Positions 19,465 to 28,869 of a DNA stretch of 64,000 bases are shown in pieces. The stretch lies in NCBI RefSeq assembly GCF_018704125.1, contig NZ_JAGTIS010000005.1, positions 186,001 through 250,000 on the forward strand, given 5' to 3'. The stretch is from Metapseudomonas boanensis (lineage in GTDB: Bacteria; Pseudomonadota; Gammaproteobacteria; Pseudomonadales; Pseudomonadaceae). The notes beneath the pieces are model-generated. The model did not search any database and was not told where the DNA came from. It worked only from the letters and a program-made list of their open reading frames with translations. The position numbers and the translations under genes are program-made. How positions within the stretch are numbered: the stretch's first letter is position 1; every line of letters begins with the position of its first letter.

Positions 19465-20439
19465 ATGAAAACTGCTCTCTCCCGCATTGCCCTGATCACC
19501 TCCGGCCTGCTGCTCTCGACCCAATTGCTGGCCGAACCCAAGCGCCCCGAATGCATCGCCCCGGCCAAGCCTGGTGGCGGCTTCGACCTGACCTGCAAGC
19601 TGGCCCAGAGCGGCCTGAAGGATGGCGGGCTGCTCAATGCACCGATGCGCGTCACCTACATGCCAGGCGGCGTCGGTGCGGTGGCTTACAACGCCGTGGT
19701 GGCGCAGCGACCGAAGGACGCCGGGACCATCACCGCGTTCTCCTCCGGATCCTTGCTGAACCTGGCCCAGGGCAAGTTCGGCCGCTATGACGAGAGCGCC
19801 GTGCGCTGGCTGGCCGGCATCGGCACCGACTATGGCGCCATCTCGGTTCGCGCGGACTCGCCGTACAAGACCCTGGGCGACCTGGTCGAGGCTGTGAAGA
19901 AAGACCCGGCCAGCATCGTCTTCGGCGCAGGCGCGACCATCGGCGGCCAGGACTGGATGCAAACCGCGCTGATTGCCCGCGCTGCCGGTATCGACCCGCA
20001 GAAGCTGCGCTATGTGGCCTTCGAGGGCGGTGGCGAAACACTGACCGCAATGCTCGGCGGCCACGTGCAAGTCACCAGCAGCGGCCTTGGCGAAGTCACC
20101 CCGCAACTCGCGGCCGGCAAGATCCGTGTCCTGGCCGTGCTCGCCGAGGAGCGCCTGCCCGGCAAACTGGCGAACCTGCCGACCGCCAAGGAACAGGGTT
20201 TCGATATCAGCTGGCCGGTGATCCGCGGCTTTTACATGGGCCCGGAAGTCAGCGACGAGGACTTCAACTGGTGGAAGCAGCAGTTCGACACCCTGCTGGC
20301 CAGCGAAGACTTCGCCAAGCTGCGTGAGCAACGCGACCTGTTCCCGCTGACGCTGACCGGTGACGAGCTGAAGACTTATGTCTTCGAGCAGGTGAAGCAG
20401 TACAAGCAGCTCGCAGGTGAATTTGGTCTCGCCCAGTAA
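19465..20439 (+). CDS. tctC: Tricarboxylate-binding periplasmic protein TctC (Bug family)
   Basis: TctC is the high-affinity periplasmic receptor of the tripartite tricarboxylate transporter. The 324-residue precursor has a signal peptide (about 1-23, ending LLA). The mature part opens with ECIAPAKPGGGFDLTCKLAQ, the ligand-binding AxPGGG(F/W)D motif of Bug proteins. Other family blocks are MPGGVGAVAYNAVVAQRPKD, GGGETLTAMLGGHVQ and KIRVLAVLAEERLPG. A good AGGAG precedes the ATG. It is followed by a palindromic repeat and then tctB. Confidence 0.94.
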   Translation: MKTALSRIALITSGLLLSTQLLAEPKRPECIAPAKPGGGFDLTCKLAQSGLKDGGLLNAPMRVTYMPGGVGAVAYNAVVAQRPKDAGTITAFSSGSLLNLAQGKFGRYDESAVRWLAGIGTDYGAISVRADSPYKTLGDLVEAVKKDPASIVFGAGATIGGQDWMQTALIARAAGIDPQKLRYVAFEGGGETLTAMLGGHVQVTSSGLGEVTPQLAAGKIRVLAVLAEERLPGKLANLPTAKEQGFDISWPVIRGFYMGPEVSDEDFNWWKQQFDTLLASEDFAKLREQRDLFPLTLTGDELKTYVFEQVKQYKQLAGEFGLAQ

Positions 20440-20444
20440 CTGAT

Positions 20445-20549
20445 GCCCTCTCCCGTCGGGAGAGAGTGGTCCGATGGGCCGGGTGAGGGAGGCGCGCAAA
20501 CGCAAGGCTCCCTCACCCCCGGCTCCTCTCCCCAGGGGAGAGGGGAGAT
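20445..20549. repeat. Palindromic repeat, family B, between tctC and tctB
   Basis: Several inverted GC-rich words occur here: CCCTCTCCCG/CGGGAGAG, GGTGAGGGAG/CTCCCTCACC and CTCTCCCC/GGGGAGAG. The same words recur at 26207-26320 and 39944-39983. Lying inside an operon, it may lower downstream tctBA levels relative to the abundant binding protein or protect tctC mRNA from 3' decay; that role is inference. Confidence 0.8.
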
Positions 20550-20573
20550 CCATGCATTCCTAGGTAACTCGTC

Positions 20574-21017
20574 ATGTACGTACGAATTTTCGCTGCGGTC
20601 TGGTTGATCGTCTGCGCGTTCCTCGCCGTGGTGGCGTGGGGCTTCCAGGCACCCTTCAGCTACGACCCGGTAGGCCCGCGCGCCTATCCGCTGCTGCTGT
20701 TATGCCTGATGGCCACAGCCGCTCTCTGGCTGATCTACAAACCCGGTGACGGCCCAGACCTGCCGATTTCCTGGCCGCTGGCGCGCAAGGTCGTGCTCTG
20801 CGTCCTGGCGTTGGTCGCCTATGCCGTGCTGTTCGAGCCACTGGGGTTCGTCGTCAGCACCACGCTGGTGGGCTTCAGCATGGGCCTGCTTTTCATGGGC
20901 CGACCACTTCCGAGTCTGGTCAGCGGCGTGTTGATGGGTGTGCTGCTCTACGGTCTGTTCGATTACCTGTTGGACGTCCCGCTGCCGCTCGGCGTGCTCG
21001 GCATCCTGGAGAACTGA
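20574..21017 (+). CDS. tctB: Tricarboxylate transporter small membrane subunit TctB
   Basis: TctB is the small (four-helix) membrane subunit of the TTT transporter. The 147-residue protein has four hydrophobic segments (about 5-24, 38-56, 71-100, 113-140), with the conserved DPVGPRAYPLLL block after the first. It is separated from tctA by one base, as in other tct operons. It lies downstream of a repeat-rich spacer. Confidence 0.92.
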   Translation: MYVRIFAAVWLIVCAFLAVVAWGFQAPFSYDPVGPRAYPLLLLCLMATAALWLIYKPGDGPDLPISWPLARKVVLCVLALVAYAVLFEPLGFVVSTTLVGFSMGLLFMGRPLPSLVSGVLMGVLLYGLFDYLLDVPLPLGVLGILEN

Positions 21018-21018
21018 T

Positions 21019-22530
21019 ATGGAAACCCTGAACTTCCTGGCCCAGGGCTTCGATGTCGCCCTGCGCCCGATCAACCTGCTGGTGGCCCTGTTCGGCGCGT
21101 TCGTCGGCACCGTCGTCGGCCTGCTGCCGGGCCTCGGTCCGATCAACGGTGTGGCTATCCTGCTGCCGCTGGCCTTCGCCCTTGGCCTGCCGCCGGAGAC
21201 CGCGCTGATCTTGCTGGCTGCGGTTTACCTGGGCTGCGAATACGGCGGTCGCATCTCCGCGATCCTGCTCAACGTGCCCGGCGACGCCGCCGCGATCATG
21301 ACCACCCTGGACGGTTACCCAATGGCGCGCCAAGGTAAGGCGGGCATCGCCCTGTCGCTGTCAGCCATGAGTTCCTTCATCGGCAGTACCATTGCCACCA
21401 TTGGCGTGGTGCTCTTCGCACCGATGCTGGCAAACTGGGCAGTGGCTTTCGGCCCGGCCGAGTACTTCATGCTGATGGTCTTCGCCATCGCCTGCCTGGG
21501 CGGCATGGTCGGCGACAAGCCGGTGAAAACCCTGCTCTCGGCGCTGATCGGGCTGGGGCTGGCCACTGTCGGCGTGGACGCCACCACCGGCGTCTACCGC
21601 TTCACTTTCGACAGCATCGGCCTTTCTGACGGTATCCAGTTCGTCATCGTCGTCATCGGCCTGTTCAGCGTCAGCGAGGTGCTGCTGATGCTGGAGCACA
21701 CGACGACTGGCCAGCAGGCGGTCAAGACCAGCGGCCGCATGCTGTTCAACTTCAAGGAGTTCACCTTCACCTGGTGGAGCAGCATTCGCAGCTCCCTGGC
21801 CGGTTTCGTGATCGGCGTGCTGCCGGGAGCCGGCGCCACCATCGCCAGTGCCATCACCTATATGAGCGAGAAGCGCATGGCGGGGAGTTCCGGCCGCTTC
21901 GGCGAGGGCGACCTGCGCGGCGTAGCGGCTCCAGAGGCCGCCAACAATGCCTCGGCTTGCGGCTCGCTGATTCCCATGCTGACCCTGGGCGTGCCAGGTT
22001 CAGGCACCACTGCCGTGATGATCGGCGCCCTGAGCCTCTACAACATCACCCCCGGCCCGCTGCTGTTCGAGCAGCAACCCGATGTGGTCTGGGGCCTGAT
22101 CGCCTCGTTGTTCATCGGCAACGTCATCCTGCTGGTAATGAACATCCCGCTTGTGGGCATGTTCGCCCGCATGCTCAGCGTACCAACCTGGATCCTCGTG
22201 CCGGCGATCACCATCGTCAGCGTGGTCGGCGTCTACGCCGTGCACAGCACCACCTTTGACCTGGTGTTGATGGCGGCCCTCGGCGTATTCGGCTACCTGC
22301 TGCGCAAGATGGACTTCCCGCTGTCATCGCTGATCCTCGGCTTCGTACTGGGTGAGTTGATGGAGTCCAACCTGCGCCGCGCCCTGTCGATCACCAACGG
22401 CGATCTGGGCATTCTCTGGAGCAGCCCGATCACCATCGCCCTCTGGGCGCTGACCATTCTGATGCTGGCCCTGCCGGGCGTCCGTTGGTTGCGTGCCCGC
22501 CGGGCCAAGGCGAAGCTGGCCCATGCCTAA
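21019..22530 (+). CDS. tctA: Tricarboxylate transporter large membrane subunit TctA
   Basis: TctA is the large membrane subunit (about 12 helices) that carries out proton- or sodium-coupled uptake of citrate-like acids delivered by TctC. The 503-residue product has the family landmarks GTVVGLLPGLGPINGVAILLPL, YGGRISAILLNVPGDAAAIMT, LPGAGATIASAITY and LTLGVPGSGTTAVMIGAL. The start MET at 21019 fits spacing to tctB; an upstream in-frame extension through tctB is rejected. It overlaps the next gene by 8 bp. Confidence 0.95.
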   Translation: METLNFLAQGFDVALRPINLLVALFGAFVGTVVGLLPGLGPINGVAILLPLAFALGLPPETALILLAAVYLGCEYGGRISAILLNVPGDAAAIMTTLDGYPMARQGKAGIALSLSAMSSFIGSTIATIGVVLFAPMLANWAVAFGPAEYFMLMVFAIACLGGMVGDKPVKTLLSALIGLGLATVGVDATTGVYRFTFDSIGLSDGIQFVIVVIGLFSVSEVLLMLEHTTTGQQAVKTSGRMLFNFKEFTFTWWSSIRSSLAGFVIGVLPGAGATIASAITYMSEKRMAGSSGRFGEGDLRGVAAPEAANNASACGSLIPMLTLGVPGSGTTAVMIGALSLYNITPGPLLFEQQPDVVWGLIASLFIGNVILLVMNIPLVGMFARMLSVPTWILVPAITIVSVVGVYAVHSTTFDLVLMAALGVFGYLLRKMDFPLSSLILGFVLGELMESNLRRALSITNGDLGILWSSPITIALWALTILMLALPGVRWLRARRAKAKLAHA

Positions 22531-23545
22531 ATGGCTCCTGACGCCCCTGGTGGGCGCCGGCGGCGGCTGGCTGGCCAGCCTGATCGGCTGGCCCTTGCCC
22601 TGGATGGTGGGCTCGCTGCTGGCGGTGATCGCCGTACGCTGCATCGGTAACAGGCCACTGGCTGAAGTACCAGGCGGGCGCAAGTGCGGGCAATGGATAG
22701 TCGGTATCGGCATCGGCCTACACTTCACCCCGGCGGTGATCGAACAGGTGCTGGCCCACAGCGGGATCATCCTGCTCGGCGCGATCGCCACCACCCTCTC
22801 CAGCGTGATCGGTATCAGCCTAATGCTGCGCAGCGGCGAGGATCGCGCCACCGCGTTCTTCGCCAGCATGCCGGGCGGCGCCAGCGAGATGGTCAACCTC
22901 GGCCAGCGTAATGGCGCGGTACTCAGCCGGGTTGCCGCCGGCCAGAGCCTGCGCCTGTTGCTGGTAGTGCTCAGCGTACCGGCGTTATTCCAATGGTTCC
23001 TCGGCGCTCCACCCGCATTGGCCCATGCGTCATCCACAGATTGGGGCTGGCTTGCCATCCTGCTGGCCGCTGGCGCAGCGCTGGCTTGGCTCATGCAGCG
23101 CTTTCACCAGCCCAACCCCTGGCTGATCGGGCCGTTGCTGGTCAGCGCAGCCTTCAGCACTGGCTTCGACCTGCAACTCGGTCTGCCAGAAGGCGGCAGT
23201 CAGTTGGGCCAATGGTTGATCGGCAGTGCGCTGGGCTGTCATTTCGACCGAGCCTTCTTCCGCCGCGCACCCTCTTTCATCACCCGCACGCTGCTCGCCA
23301 CCTCGCTAGGGATGGCCTTCGCCGCGTTGGCCGCCGAGGCGCTTGGCTGGTTGGACGGGCTCGACCATCGCTCGCTGATGCTGGGGATGATGCCTGGAGG
23401 CATCGCGGAGCTCTGCTTGACCGCCGAGGCGCTGCAGCTTTCAGTGCCCTTGGTGACGGCGTTGCAGGTGTTGCGATTGTTGTTGGTGCTGTTTCTGGCC
23501 GAGCCGGTGTTCAGGCGCTGGCAGCGGCTCAAGAGCCACGCTTAG
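22523..23545 (+). CDS. AbrB-family membrane protein (often misnamed ammonia monooxygenase/regulator)
   Basis: The 340-residue protein is a duplicated integral membrane protein of the Pfam AbrB type, with two repeats each carrying several helices: MVGSLLAVIAVRC with IGIGLHF in the first, and WLIGPLLVSAAFSTGF with GSALGCHFDRAFF in the second. Each repeat contains a MPGG motif (FASMPGGASEMV; MMPGGIAELCLTAEAL). Its start lies inside the end of tctA (8-bp overlap), so it is translationally coupled to the transporter. Function is unknown. Context suggests help with tricarboxylate transport, an inference. Confidence 0.85.
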   Translation: MPKWLLTPLVGAGGGWLASLIGWPLPWMVGSLLAVIAVRCIGNRPLAEVPGGRKCGQWIVGIGIGLHFTPAVIEQVLAHSGIILLGAIATTLSSVIGISLMLRSGEDRATAFFASMPGGASEMVNLGQRNGAVLSRVAAGQSLRLLLVVLSVPALFQWFLGAPPALAHASSTDWGWLAILLAAGAALAWLMQRFHQPNPWLIGPLLVSAAFSTGFDLQLGLPEGGSQLGQWLIGSALGCHFDRAFFRRAPSFITRTLLATSLGMAFAALAAEALGWLDGLDHRSLMLGMMPGGIAELCLTAEALQLSVPLVTALQVLRLLLVLFLAEPVFRRWQRLKSHA

Positions 23546-23661
23546 CCCGTCTTGTGCGAGCTTTTTTGTTCCGCTGAGCGTTCACACCAGATCGGCTCCC
23601 GCCACCAAATCCCCGATCATGCAGGCTATCCTCTCCCCTACCCCCCGCCCGGAGCCCCCAA

Positions 23662-24522
23662 ATGTCCGGCCCCCTCACCATCAGGCAACTCCTGATCTGC
23701 ATAGCCGCACTCCTGCTGGCCGCCTGCAGCCGCCTGGACCTGGCCTACCGCAACCTCGATCTGGCAATCCCCTGGTGGATCGACAGCTACGTCAGCCTCG
23801 ACGACGCGCAGGAAGAATGGCTCGAACCCCGCCTGCAGCAACACCTGGCCTGGCACTGCAGAACCCAGCTTCCGAACTACGTCGACTGGCTTACTCACCT
23901 GCGCGAACTGGCCAACCACTCTCGACTCGAAGCCAAGGACCTGCGCGAAGAAACCACCAAAGTGCGCAGTGCCATCCAGACCATCGCCGTGGAAATCACA
24001 CCGAGCGCGATCAGCCTGGCGGAAAGCCTGACGCCCAGGCAGTTGGGCGAGCTGTATGTCTCACTGGATGAGAAGAACGTGGAGATCCGCAAAAAGTACT
24101 TGGTTGGTGAGCCGGAAGAGCTGATCGAGGCCAGATCCCGGCGAATGGAGCACCGCATCCGGGATTGGTTGGGCTCGACCAGTGAACGGCAAAGCAAACG
24201 TATCCGCGACTGGGCATCATCCCAGTCGCCCTATGACCGCGCCTGGGTCGAGAATCGCGAGCTCTGGCAACGGGAGCTTCGTGCGGCACTGTACGTCCAT
24301 CGTACGCCGGACTTCGCGCGGCGCCTGACGCTACTGCTGCAGCAACCAGAAGCCTTCTGGACCCGGGAGTTCCGGGAAGCCTTCGAACCTTCGGAACAAG
24401 AACTGGCCAGCCTGCTGGCCGATCTGTTCAATGCCGCTGACAGCACGCAGCGCTACCACCTGCGGGAGCGCCTGAGCGGGATGATCAGCGACCTTCGCAA
24501 CCAGTCCTGCTATCCCAAATAG
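23662..24522 (+). CDS. DUF6279-type lipoprotein
   Basis: The 286-residue protein has a short signal peptide ending in the lipobox LLAAC, so the mature N-terminal Cys is lipidated (about residue 22). The rest is charged and mostly helical, with DDAQEEWLEPRLQQHLAWHCR and many Arg/Glu heptad-like stretches (EIRKKYLVGEPEELIEARSRRMEHRIRDWL). I recognise it as the family called DUF6279 in pseudomonads; no function is assigned. It converges with ung, 14 bp apart. Confidence 0.78.
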   Translation: MSGPLTIRQLLICIAALLLAACSRLDLAYRNLDLAIPWWIDSYVSLDDAQEEWLEPRLQQHLAWHCRTQLPNYVDWLTHLRELANHSRLEAKDLREETTKVRSAIQTIAVEITPSAISLAESLTPRQLGELYVSLDEKNVEIRKKYLVGEPEELIEARSRRMEHRIRDWLGSTSERQSKRIRDWASSQSPYDRAWVENRELWQRELRAALYVHRTPDFARRLTLLLQQPEAFWTREFREAFEPSEQELASLLADLFNAADSTQRYHLRERLSGMISDLRNQSCYPK

Positions 24523-24536
24523 GACCGGGCACCGTC

Positions 24537-25232
24537 TCAGAGCGTAGGCAAGCTCCAGTCGACGGGCTCCAGACCGTGCTGGACAAGGAACTTATTGCAG
24601 CGACTGAAGTGGCCATTGCCCAGGAAGCCCCGATAAGCTGAAAGCGGCGACGGGTGAGCGGACTTCAGGATCAGGTGTTTGGTGGGGTCGATCAGCCGCT
24701 CCTTGCCCTGGGCGTGTGAGCCCCAGAGCAGGAACACGAGGTGCGGGCGTTGCTGGCTCACGACTTCGATCACCTTGTCGGTGAAGTGCTGCCAGCCAGC
24801 CGCGGCGTGGGAACCGGCCTTGGCCTGTTCGACGGTGAGGGAGGTGTTGAGCAACAGCACGCCCTGCTCCGCCCATGACTGCAGGTAGCCATGACTGGGG
24901 ATGTCGATGTTCAGGTCGCGCTTGAGTTCCTTGTAGATGTTCTGCAAGGACGGCGGCGCCGGAACCCCCGGCTGCACCGAGAAGCACAGGCCATGTGCCT
25001 GACCCGGTCCGTGGTACGGGTCCTGGCCGATGATGACGACTTTCACCTTTTCCAACGGCGTGGAGTTGAGTGCGTTGAAGATCAGCGGCCCCGGCGGGAA
25101 AATCACCTTGCCTACTGCTTTCTCCTGGCGCAGGAACTCGCCCAGGGCCTTCATATAAGGCTTTTCGAACTCCTCACGCAGGGCTTCTTTCCAGCTCGGC
25201 TCGAGCTTGATGCGGTTGTCGCTTTCAGTCAT
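24537..25232 (-). CDS. ung: Uracil-DNA glycosylase
   Basis: Ung removes uracil from DNA, starting base-excision repair. The 231-residue protein holds the water-activating motif [13 protein letters not shown] (D71, H75), the uracil-stacking block [30 protein letters not shown] and the minor-groove intercalation loop [12 protein letters not shown] chose [10 protein letters not shown] (ATG 25230-25232); the upstream in-frame ATG adds eight residues without support. It is divergent from the HDOD-like gene at 25342. Confidence 0.97.
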   Translation of the reverse strand: MTESDNRIKLEPSWKEALREEFEKPYMKALGEFLRQEKAVGKVIFPPGPLIFNALNSTPLEKVKVVIIGQDPYHGPGQAHGLCFSVQPGVPAPPSLQNIYKELKRDLNIDIPSHGYLQSWAEQGVLLLNTSLTVEQAKAGSHAAAGWQHFTDKVIEVVSQQRPHLVFLLWGSHAQGKERLIDPTKHLILKSAHPSPLSAYRGFLGNGHFSRCNKFLVQHGLEPVDWSLPTL

Positions 25233-25341
25233 CACTTTCAGGTTTCCGTGGCGCATGCCGGGGCGGTTCCCGCCCGATGGTCGGGCACCCTAAAAAATGC
25301 CCACTACCCTTGTCAATCAAGGACGGTTGGAGTTCATCGGA

Positions 25342-26184
25342 ATGGATAATCGACATGATGCGGTGAAGCAAGAACTGGGCAACCATTTTTCCACGGGAGC
25401 CGCTGCGCTCCCGCCGCTACCGCCAAACTCCCAACGACTGCGCCACTGGTCGGCCAGCGAAGCACCCCAGCCCGCGCAGACCGACCAACTCCTGCGGCAC
25501 GATCCGCTGCTGGAGAGCCGACTGCAACACTTCGCGGCGCTGCACCTGCGTCACCATCCTGATGACGAGGCAGACCTCAGCGAACTTGTCGCGCAGTTGG
25601 GGCCGCAGCACCTTGGCCATCTGGTGCTTGCCTTAGAATTGTGTTGCCCCTCCGAAATCCGGGAGCCTCGTTTGCAGAAAGTGCTCAACAAACGCTGGGC
25701 TCTCTCCCTGCGGCGCGCCGCCTTGAGCGCAGGGCTGGCCCAACACGTGCCCCATCTGGATAGCGTCGATGCCTTGCTGGCTGGCCTTGTGCAAGACATC
25801 GGCTGCCACCCACTCCTCGAGGAGTTGCAACACTGGCCCCAGGTATCGCGGCTGGAATGCGACCTGCAACGCCTCTGCGACCAGCTCTCGGCCGAGCTGG
25901 GTGCCATGCTGCTCAGCGCCTGGCAACTGGAACCTGCCCTGGTCGATTGCGCGCGCTTGCGCCGTGACTGGTGCCGTCAGCACAAAGGACCGGCTGACCT
26001 CGCAGATGTCGTCCAGGTTGCCGATCAGTTGCTCGAGGAACCCCGCGATGACGACCGTCTCGCGCGACTTCCCGCTTTCCAGCGCCTGCTGCTGCCGCCC
26101 CCCCGAGAGCTGCGGCCCGAGCTGGCAGAATCGGTGGCTCTCTGGCTCAAGCTGCTGGGTGGTCGTCCAAACGAAGTCGACTGA
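25342..26184 (+). CDS. Degenerate HDOD-domain protein
   Basis: About 280 residues. The middle resembles an HDOD domain: a DPLLESRLQHFA block, ALRRAALSAGLAQHVPHLDSVDALLAGLVQDIGCHPLLEEL (compare LAGLVHQIGVLPIL in the HDOD gene at 14242) and LGAMLLSAWQLEPALVDCARLR. The N-terminal half lacks the usual LPxLP segment, keeping only LPPLPPNSQRLRHWSASE. The product is Leu/Arg/Asp-rich and soluble. Start at 25342 is favoured by GGAG upstream; 25297 is an alternative. Role unknown, probably a signalling adaptor. Confidence 0.7.
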   Translation: MDNRHDAVKQELGNHFSTGAAALPPLPPNSQRLRHWSASEAPQPAQTDQLLRHDPLLESRLQHFAALHLRHHPDDEADLSELVAQLGPQHLGHLVLALELCCPSEIREPRLQKVLNKRWALSLRRAALSAGLAQHVPHLDSVDALLAGLVQDIGCHPLLEELQHWPQVSRLECDLQRLCDQLSAELGAMLLSAWQLEPALVDCARLRRDWCRQHKGPADLADVVQVADQLLEEPRDDDRLARLPAFQRLLLPPPRELRPELAESVALWLKLLGGRPNEVD

Positions 26185-26206
26185 CCAACTGCAGCGCCGC
26201 CCTTCC

Positions 26207-26320
26207 CTCCCCCAAATCCTCTCCCGATAAGGAGTTGGGGCAGTTGGTGTGATGCTGGAGATTCTCACGAACCGCTTGCCTCCCCTCTCCCCCTGGGAGA
26301 GGGGCCGGGGGCGTGAGGGT
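26207..26320. repeat. Palindromic repeat, family B
   Basis: Contains CCCCTCTCCCCC and GGGAGAGGGG in inverted orientation (26281-26304), then GGGGGCGTGAGGG, with a weaker partner around CCTCCCCC/CCTCTCCC at 26207-26225. It matches the repeat between tctC and tctB. It lies between two convergent genes and may serve as a bidirectional terminator. Confidence 0.75.
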
Positions 26321-26358
26321 GGCCGAACCGCAACAAAAATACCTCCGCGAACCCCCGA

Positions 26359-27240
26359 TCAACCCTGGTGCAGCGCCCGATAATGACTCGGCGCCATGCC
26401 CACCACCTTGCGGAAAAGGCGCGAGAAGTAATAGACGTCCTCGTAGCCCAGTTGCTCGGCAATCTGACGCACACCCTGGTTGCCCTCATCGAGCAACCGG
26501 CAGGCGTGGGCCATCTTCAGCTGGATGAAGTCCTGGATCGGCGCGTGGCCAGTCAGCGCACGGTAGGTTTTGGCGAAATGGAAGCGAGAAAGCTTGAACT
26601 GCGCCGCCAGCTGATCGAGGTTGAGGCTGTCATGCAGATGGGCGCGCATGACGGCCTGCACGGCATCCACGTCCAGGACCCGGCCCGATTTCAGGAACCC
26701 GCGCACCGGCAGTACCGCAAGCGAAGTCAGCAGTGTCTGCAGCTGATGGGCAGCGTGAACGAAGTGCGGCAAGTTGAGCCCCTGCCGACGCAGGCCAAGC
26801 AGTGCATCGAAATCCGCTAGCAGGCGCGGCAGCACGCCGATACGGCGCAACGCGGCCGGCCCCAAGGGGCGGAGGTATTCCTCCACCAGCTCACCCTCGA
26901 AGTGGACCCAATAGATACTCCATGGCCGCTGCGAATCAGCGCCATAGGCGTGGGCCTGTCCCCTGGGCAGCAGCAGCAGGTCGCCGCCGCCCACCTCGAA
27001 TCGTCCATCCCCGGTCTCCAGCCAGCCTTGCCCAGCGCGGCAGTAGATCAGCAGGTGATCCTCAGGTTCGAACCGTTCCATGCGATGCCCCACGGCTTCT
27101 GGGTAAAACCCCAGCGCCAAGGGGTAACAGCCCGCCGTCAGCGGGTGGCGGGCCAGCGAGCGGCGCAGGCGCGGCGGCGTGGTGAAGCGCACGCCGTTTG
27201 CCGGCAGCGGCCAGTTGGAGGTCTCGACGGAGCGGCTCAT
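26359..27240 (-). CDS. AraC-family regulator of the valine-catabolism operon (MmsR-like)
   Basis: The 293-residue regulator has an N-terminal cupin-like sensor (EDHLLIYCRAGQGWLETGDGRFEVGGGDLLLLPRGQAHAY) and a C-terminal AraC double helix-turn-helix (LNLDQLAAQFKLSRFHFAKTYRALTGHAPIQDFIQLKMAHACRLL; IAEQLGYEDVYYFSRLFRKVVGMAPSHYR). ATG 27238-27240 is preceded by AAGAG. It is divergent from mmsA; a tandem repeat in the 130-bp gap is its probable binding site. P. aeruginosa MmsR has the same placement beside mmsAB. The inducer is likely a branched-chain intermediate (inference). Confidence 0.88.
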   Translation of the reverse strand: MSRSVETSNWPLPANGVRFTTPPRLRRSLARHPLTAGCYPLALGFYPEAVGHRMERFEPEDHLLIYCRAGQGWLETGDGRFEVGGGDLLLLPRGQAHAYGADSQRPWSIYWVHFEGELVEEYLRPLGPAALRRIGVLPRLLADFDALLGLRRQGLNLPHFVHAAHQLQTLLTSLAVLPVRGFLKSGRVLDVDAVQAVMRAHLHDSLNLDQLAAQFKLSRFHFAKTYRALTGHAPIQDFIQLKMAHACRLLDEGNQGVRQIAEQLGYEDVYYFSRLFRKVVGMAPSHYRALHQG

Positions 27241-27267
27241 GGGGGCTCTTGAAGTCATCAGCAATAG

Positions 27268-27303
27268 CAAGATCGTCCATCCCCCACCCAAGATCGTCAA
27301 TCC
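27268..27303. promoter_or_regulatory. Tandem AraC-type operator and mmsA promoter
   Basis: CAAGATCGTCCATCC (27268-27282) and CAAGATCGTCAATCC (27289-27303) are direct repeats, 14 of 15 identical, exactly 21 bp apart. That is the geometry of two AraC-family half-sites on one DNA face. A possible -10 (TATAAG, 27324-27329) lies such that the second repeat overlaps the -35 region, fitting direct activation of mmsA. GGAGG at 27361 is the mmsA ribosome-binding site. Confidence 0.75.
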
Positions 27304-27370
27304 ACATCTACGCTGGTGGCAGCTATAAGAACAAAAAACAACAAGTCCCGCCTTCCGGCTGGAGGACAAG

Positions 27371-28864
27371 ATGGCCAAGGTAATCCCGCTACTGATCGGC
27401 GGCGAATGGCGTGAAAGCCGCTCTCGCGAGCTGATCGAAATCACCGACCCGGCAACCCAGGAAGTCCTCGCCCTGGCACCCAAGGCCACGGCGGAGGAAA
27501 TCGAGGAAGCGGTCGCCAGTGCCAAACAGGCCTTCCAGGACTGGCGCGAAGTCCCGGTCCCCGAACGTGCCCGCTTGATGCTGCGCTACCAGCAGCTGCT
27601 CAAGGACCATCACGACGAACTGGCCGAACTGCTCGCCAGCGATACCGGCAAGACCTTCGCCGATGCCAAGGGCGACGTGTGGCGTGGCATCGAGGTGGTC
27701 GAACACGCGGCCAACGTCGCCAGCCTGATGATGGGCGAGACGGTGGAGAACGTCGCCCGCGAGATCGATACCGCCAGTTGGGTCCAGCCGCTCGGCGTTT
27801 GCGTCGGCATCACGCCCTTCAACTTCCCGGCGATGATCCCGTTGTGGATGTTTCCGCTGGCCATCGCCTGCGGCAACACCTTCGTCCTCAAGCCTTCCGA
27901 ACAGGACCCGCTGACACCCAACCGCCTGGCTGAACTGTTCCTCGAGGCCGGTGCACCCAAAGGCGTACTGCAAGTCATCCATGGCGGCCGCGAACAGGTG
28001 GACGCCCTGCTTACCCACCCGGATGTCCGCGCCATTTCCTTCGTCGGCTCGGTGCCGGTGGGCCAGCACATCTACCGCACCGGTACCTCGCACCTCAAGC
28101 GCGTTCAGGCCTTCGCCGGCGCCAAGAACCACATGGTGGTCCTGCCTGACGCCCACAAGGACCAGGTGCTGAGCAACCTCGTCGGCGCCAGCTGCGGTGC
28201 TGCGGGGCAGCGCTGTATGGCCATCAGCGTGGCGGTATTCGTCGGTGAGGCGCGACAATGGATTCCCGAGCTGGCCAAGCAGATGGTTGAACTGCGCCCC
28301 GGTCCTTGGCAGGACGGCCATGCCGCCTATGGCCCGCTGATCAGCCAGCAGGCTCGGCAGCGTGTATTGCGGTTGATCGCCGAAGGCAAGGCGGAAGGCG
28401 CCGAGTGCCTGCTGGACGGCTCGCACTGCCAGGTCCCCGGTTATCCGAACGGCAACTGGCTGGGCCCAACGCTGTTCCGCGGTGTGACGGCGAAAATGGG
28501 CCTCTACCGTGAGGAGATCTTCGGTCCGGTGCTGATCTGCATGGAAGTGGACAGCCTGGAAGAGGCCATCGCCCTGGTCAACGCCAACCCATACGGCAAT
28601 GGAACCAGCCTGTTCACCCGCTCAGGCGGCGCTGCGCGACACTTCCAGCACGCCGTGGAGGTCGGTCAGGTGGGCATCAACGTACCGATCCCGGTGCCCC
28701 TTCCCTTCTTCTCCTTCACCGGCTGGAAGGGCTCGTTCTATGGCGATTTGCACGCGTACGGCAAACAGGCGGTGCGCTTTTACACAGAGACCAAGACGGT
28801 CACCAGCCGCTGGTTCGACGACACGCCGGTTACCGGCCCCAACATGACCATCCACTTGAAATAG
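27371..28864 (+). CDS. mmsA: Methylmalonate-semialdehyde dehydrogenase (CoA-acylating)
   Basis: MmsA converts methylmalonate semialdehyde to propionyl-CoA and CO2 with NAD and CoA, the last step of the valine branch here. The 497-residue aldehyde dehydrogenase has the nucleotide site FVGSVPVG (224-231), the catalytic Cys C282 in [10 protein letters not shown], and [21 protein letters not shown]. Lack of the usual general-base Glu (ELGG motif replaced by [12 protein letters not shown]) is typical of the CoA-dependent MMSDH class. It leads a plus-strand run with acyl-CoA dehydrogenase, two crotonase-fold enzymes and mmsB. Confidence 0.95.
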   Translation: MAKVIPLLIGGEWRESRSRELIEITDPATQEVLALAPKATAEEIEEAVASAKQAFQDWREVPVPERARLMLRYQQLLKDHHDELAELLASDTGKTFADAKGDVWRGIEVVEHAANVASLMMGETVENVAREIDTASWVQPLGVCVGITPFNFPAMIPLWMFPLAIACGNTFVLKPSEQDPLTPNRLAELFLEAGAPKGVLQVIHGGREQVDALLTHPDVRAISFVGSVPVGQHIYRTGTSHLKRVQAFAGAKNHMVVLPDAHKDQVLSNLVGASCGAAGQRCMAISVAVFVGEARQWIPELAKQMVELRPGPWQDGHAAYGPLISQQARQRVLRLIAEGKAEGAECLLDGSHCQVPGYPNGNWLGPTLFRGVTAKMGLYREEIFGPVLICMEVDSLEEAIALVNANPYGNGTSLFTRSGGAARHFQHAVEVGQVGINVPIPVPLPFFSFTGWKGSFYGDLHAYGKQAVRFYTETKTVTSRWFDDTPVTGPNMTIHLK

Positions 28865-28869
28865 GCCCG

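Noticed and set aside
18177..19655. 492-codon open frame on the minus strand
   Set aside because: Antisense to the OpdH-type porin and the start of tctC; Val/Ala/Gly-rich without domains.
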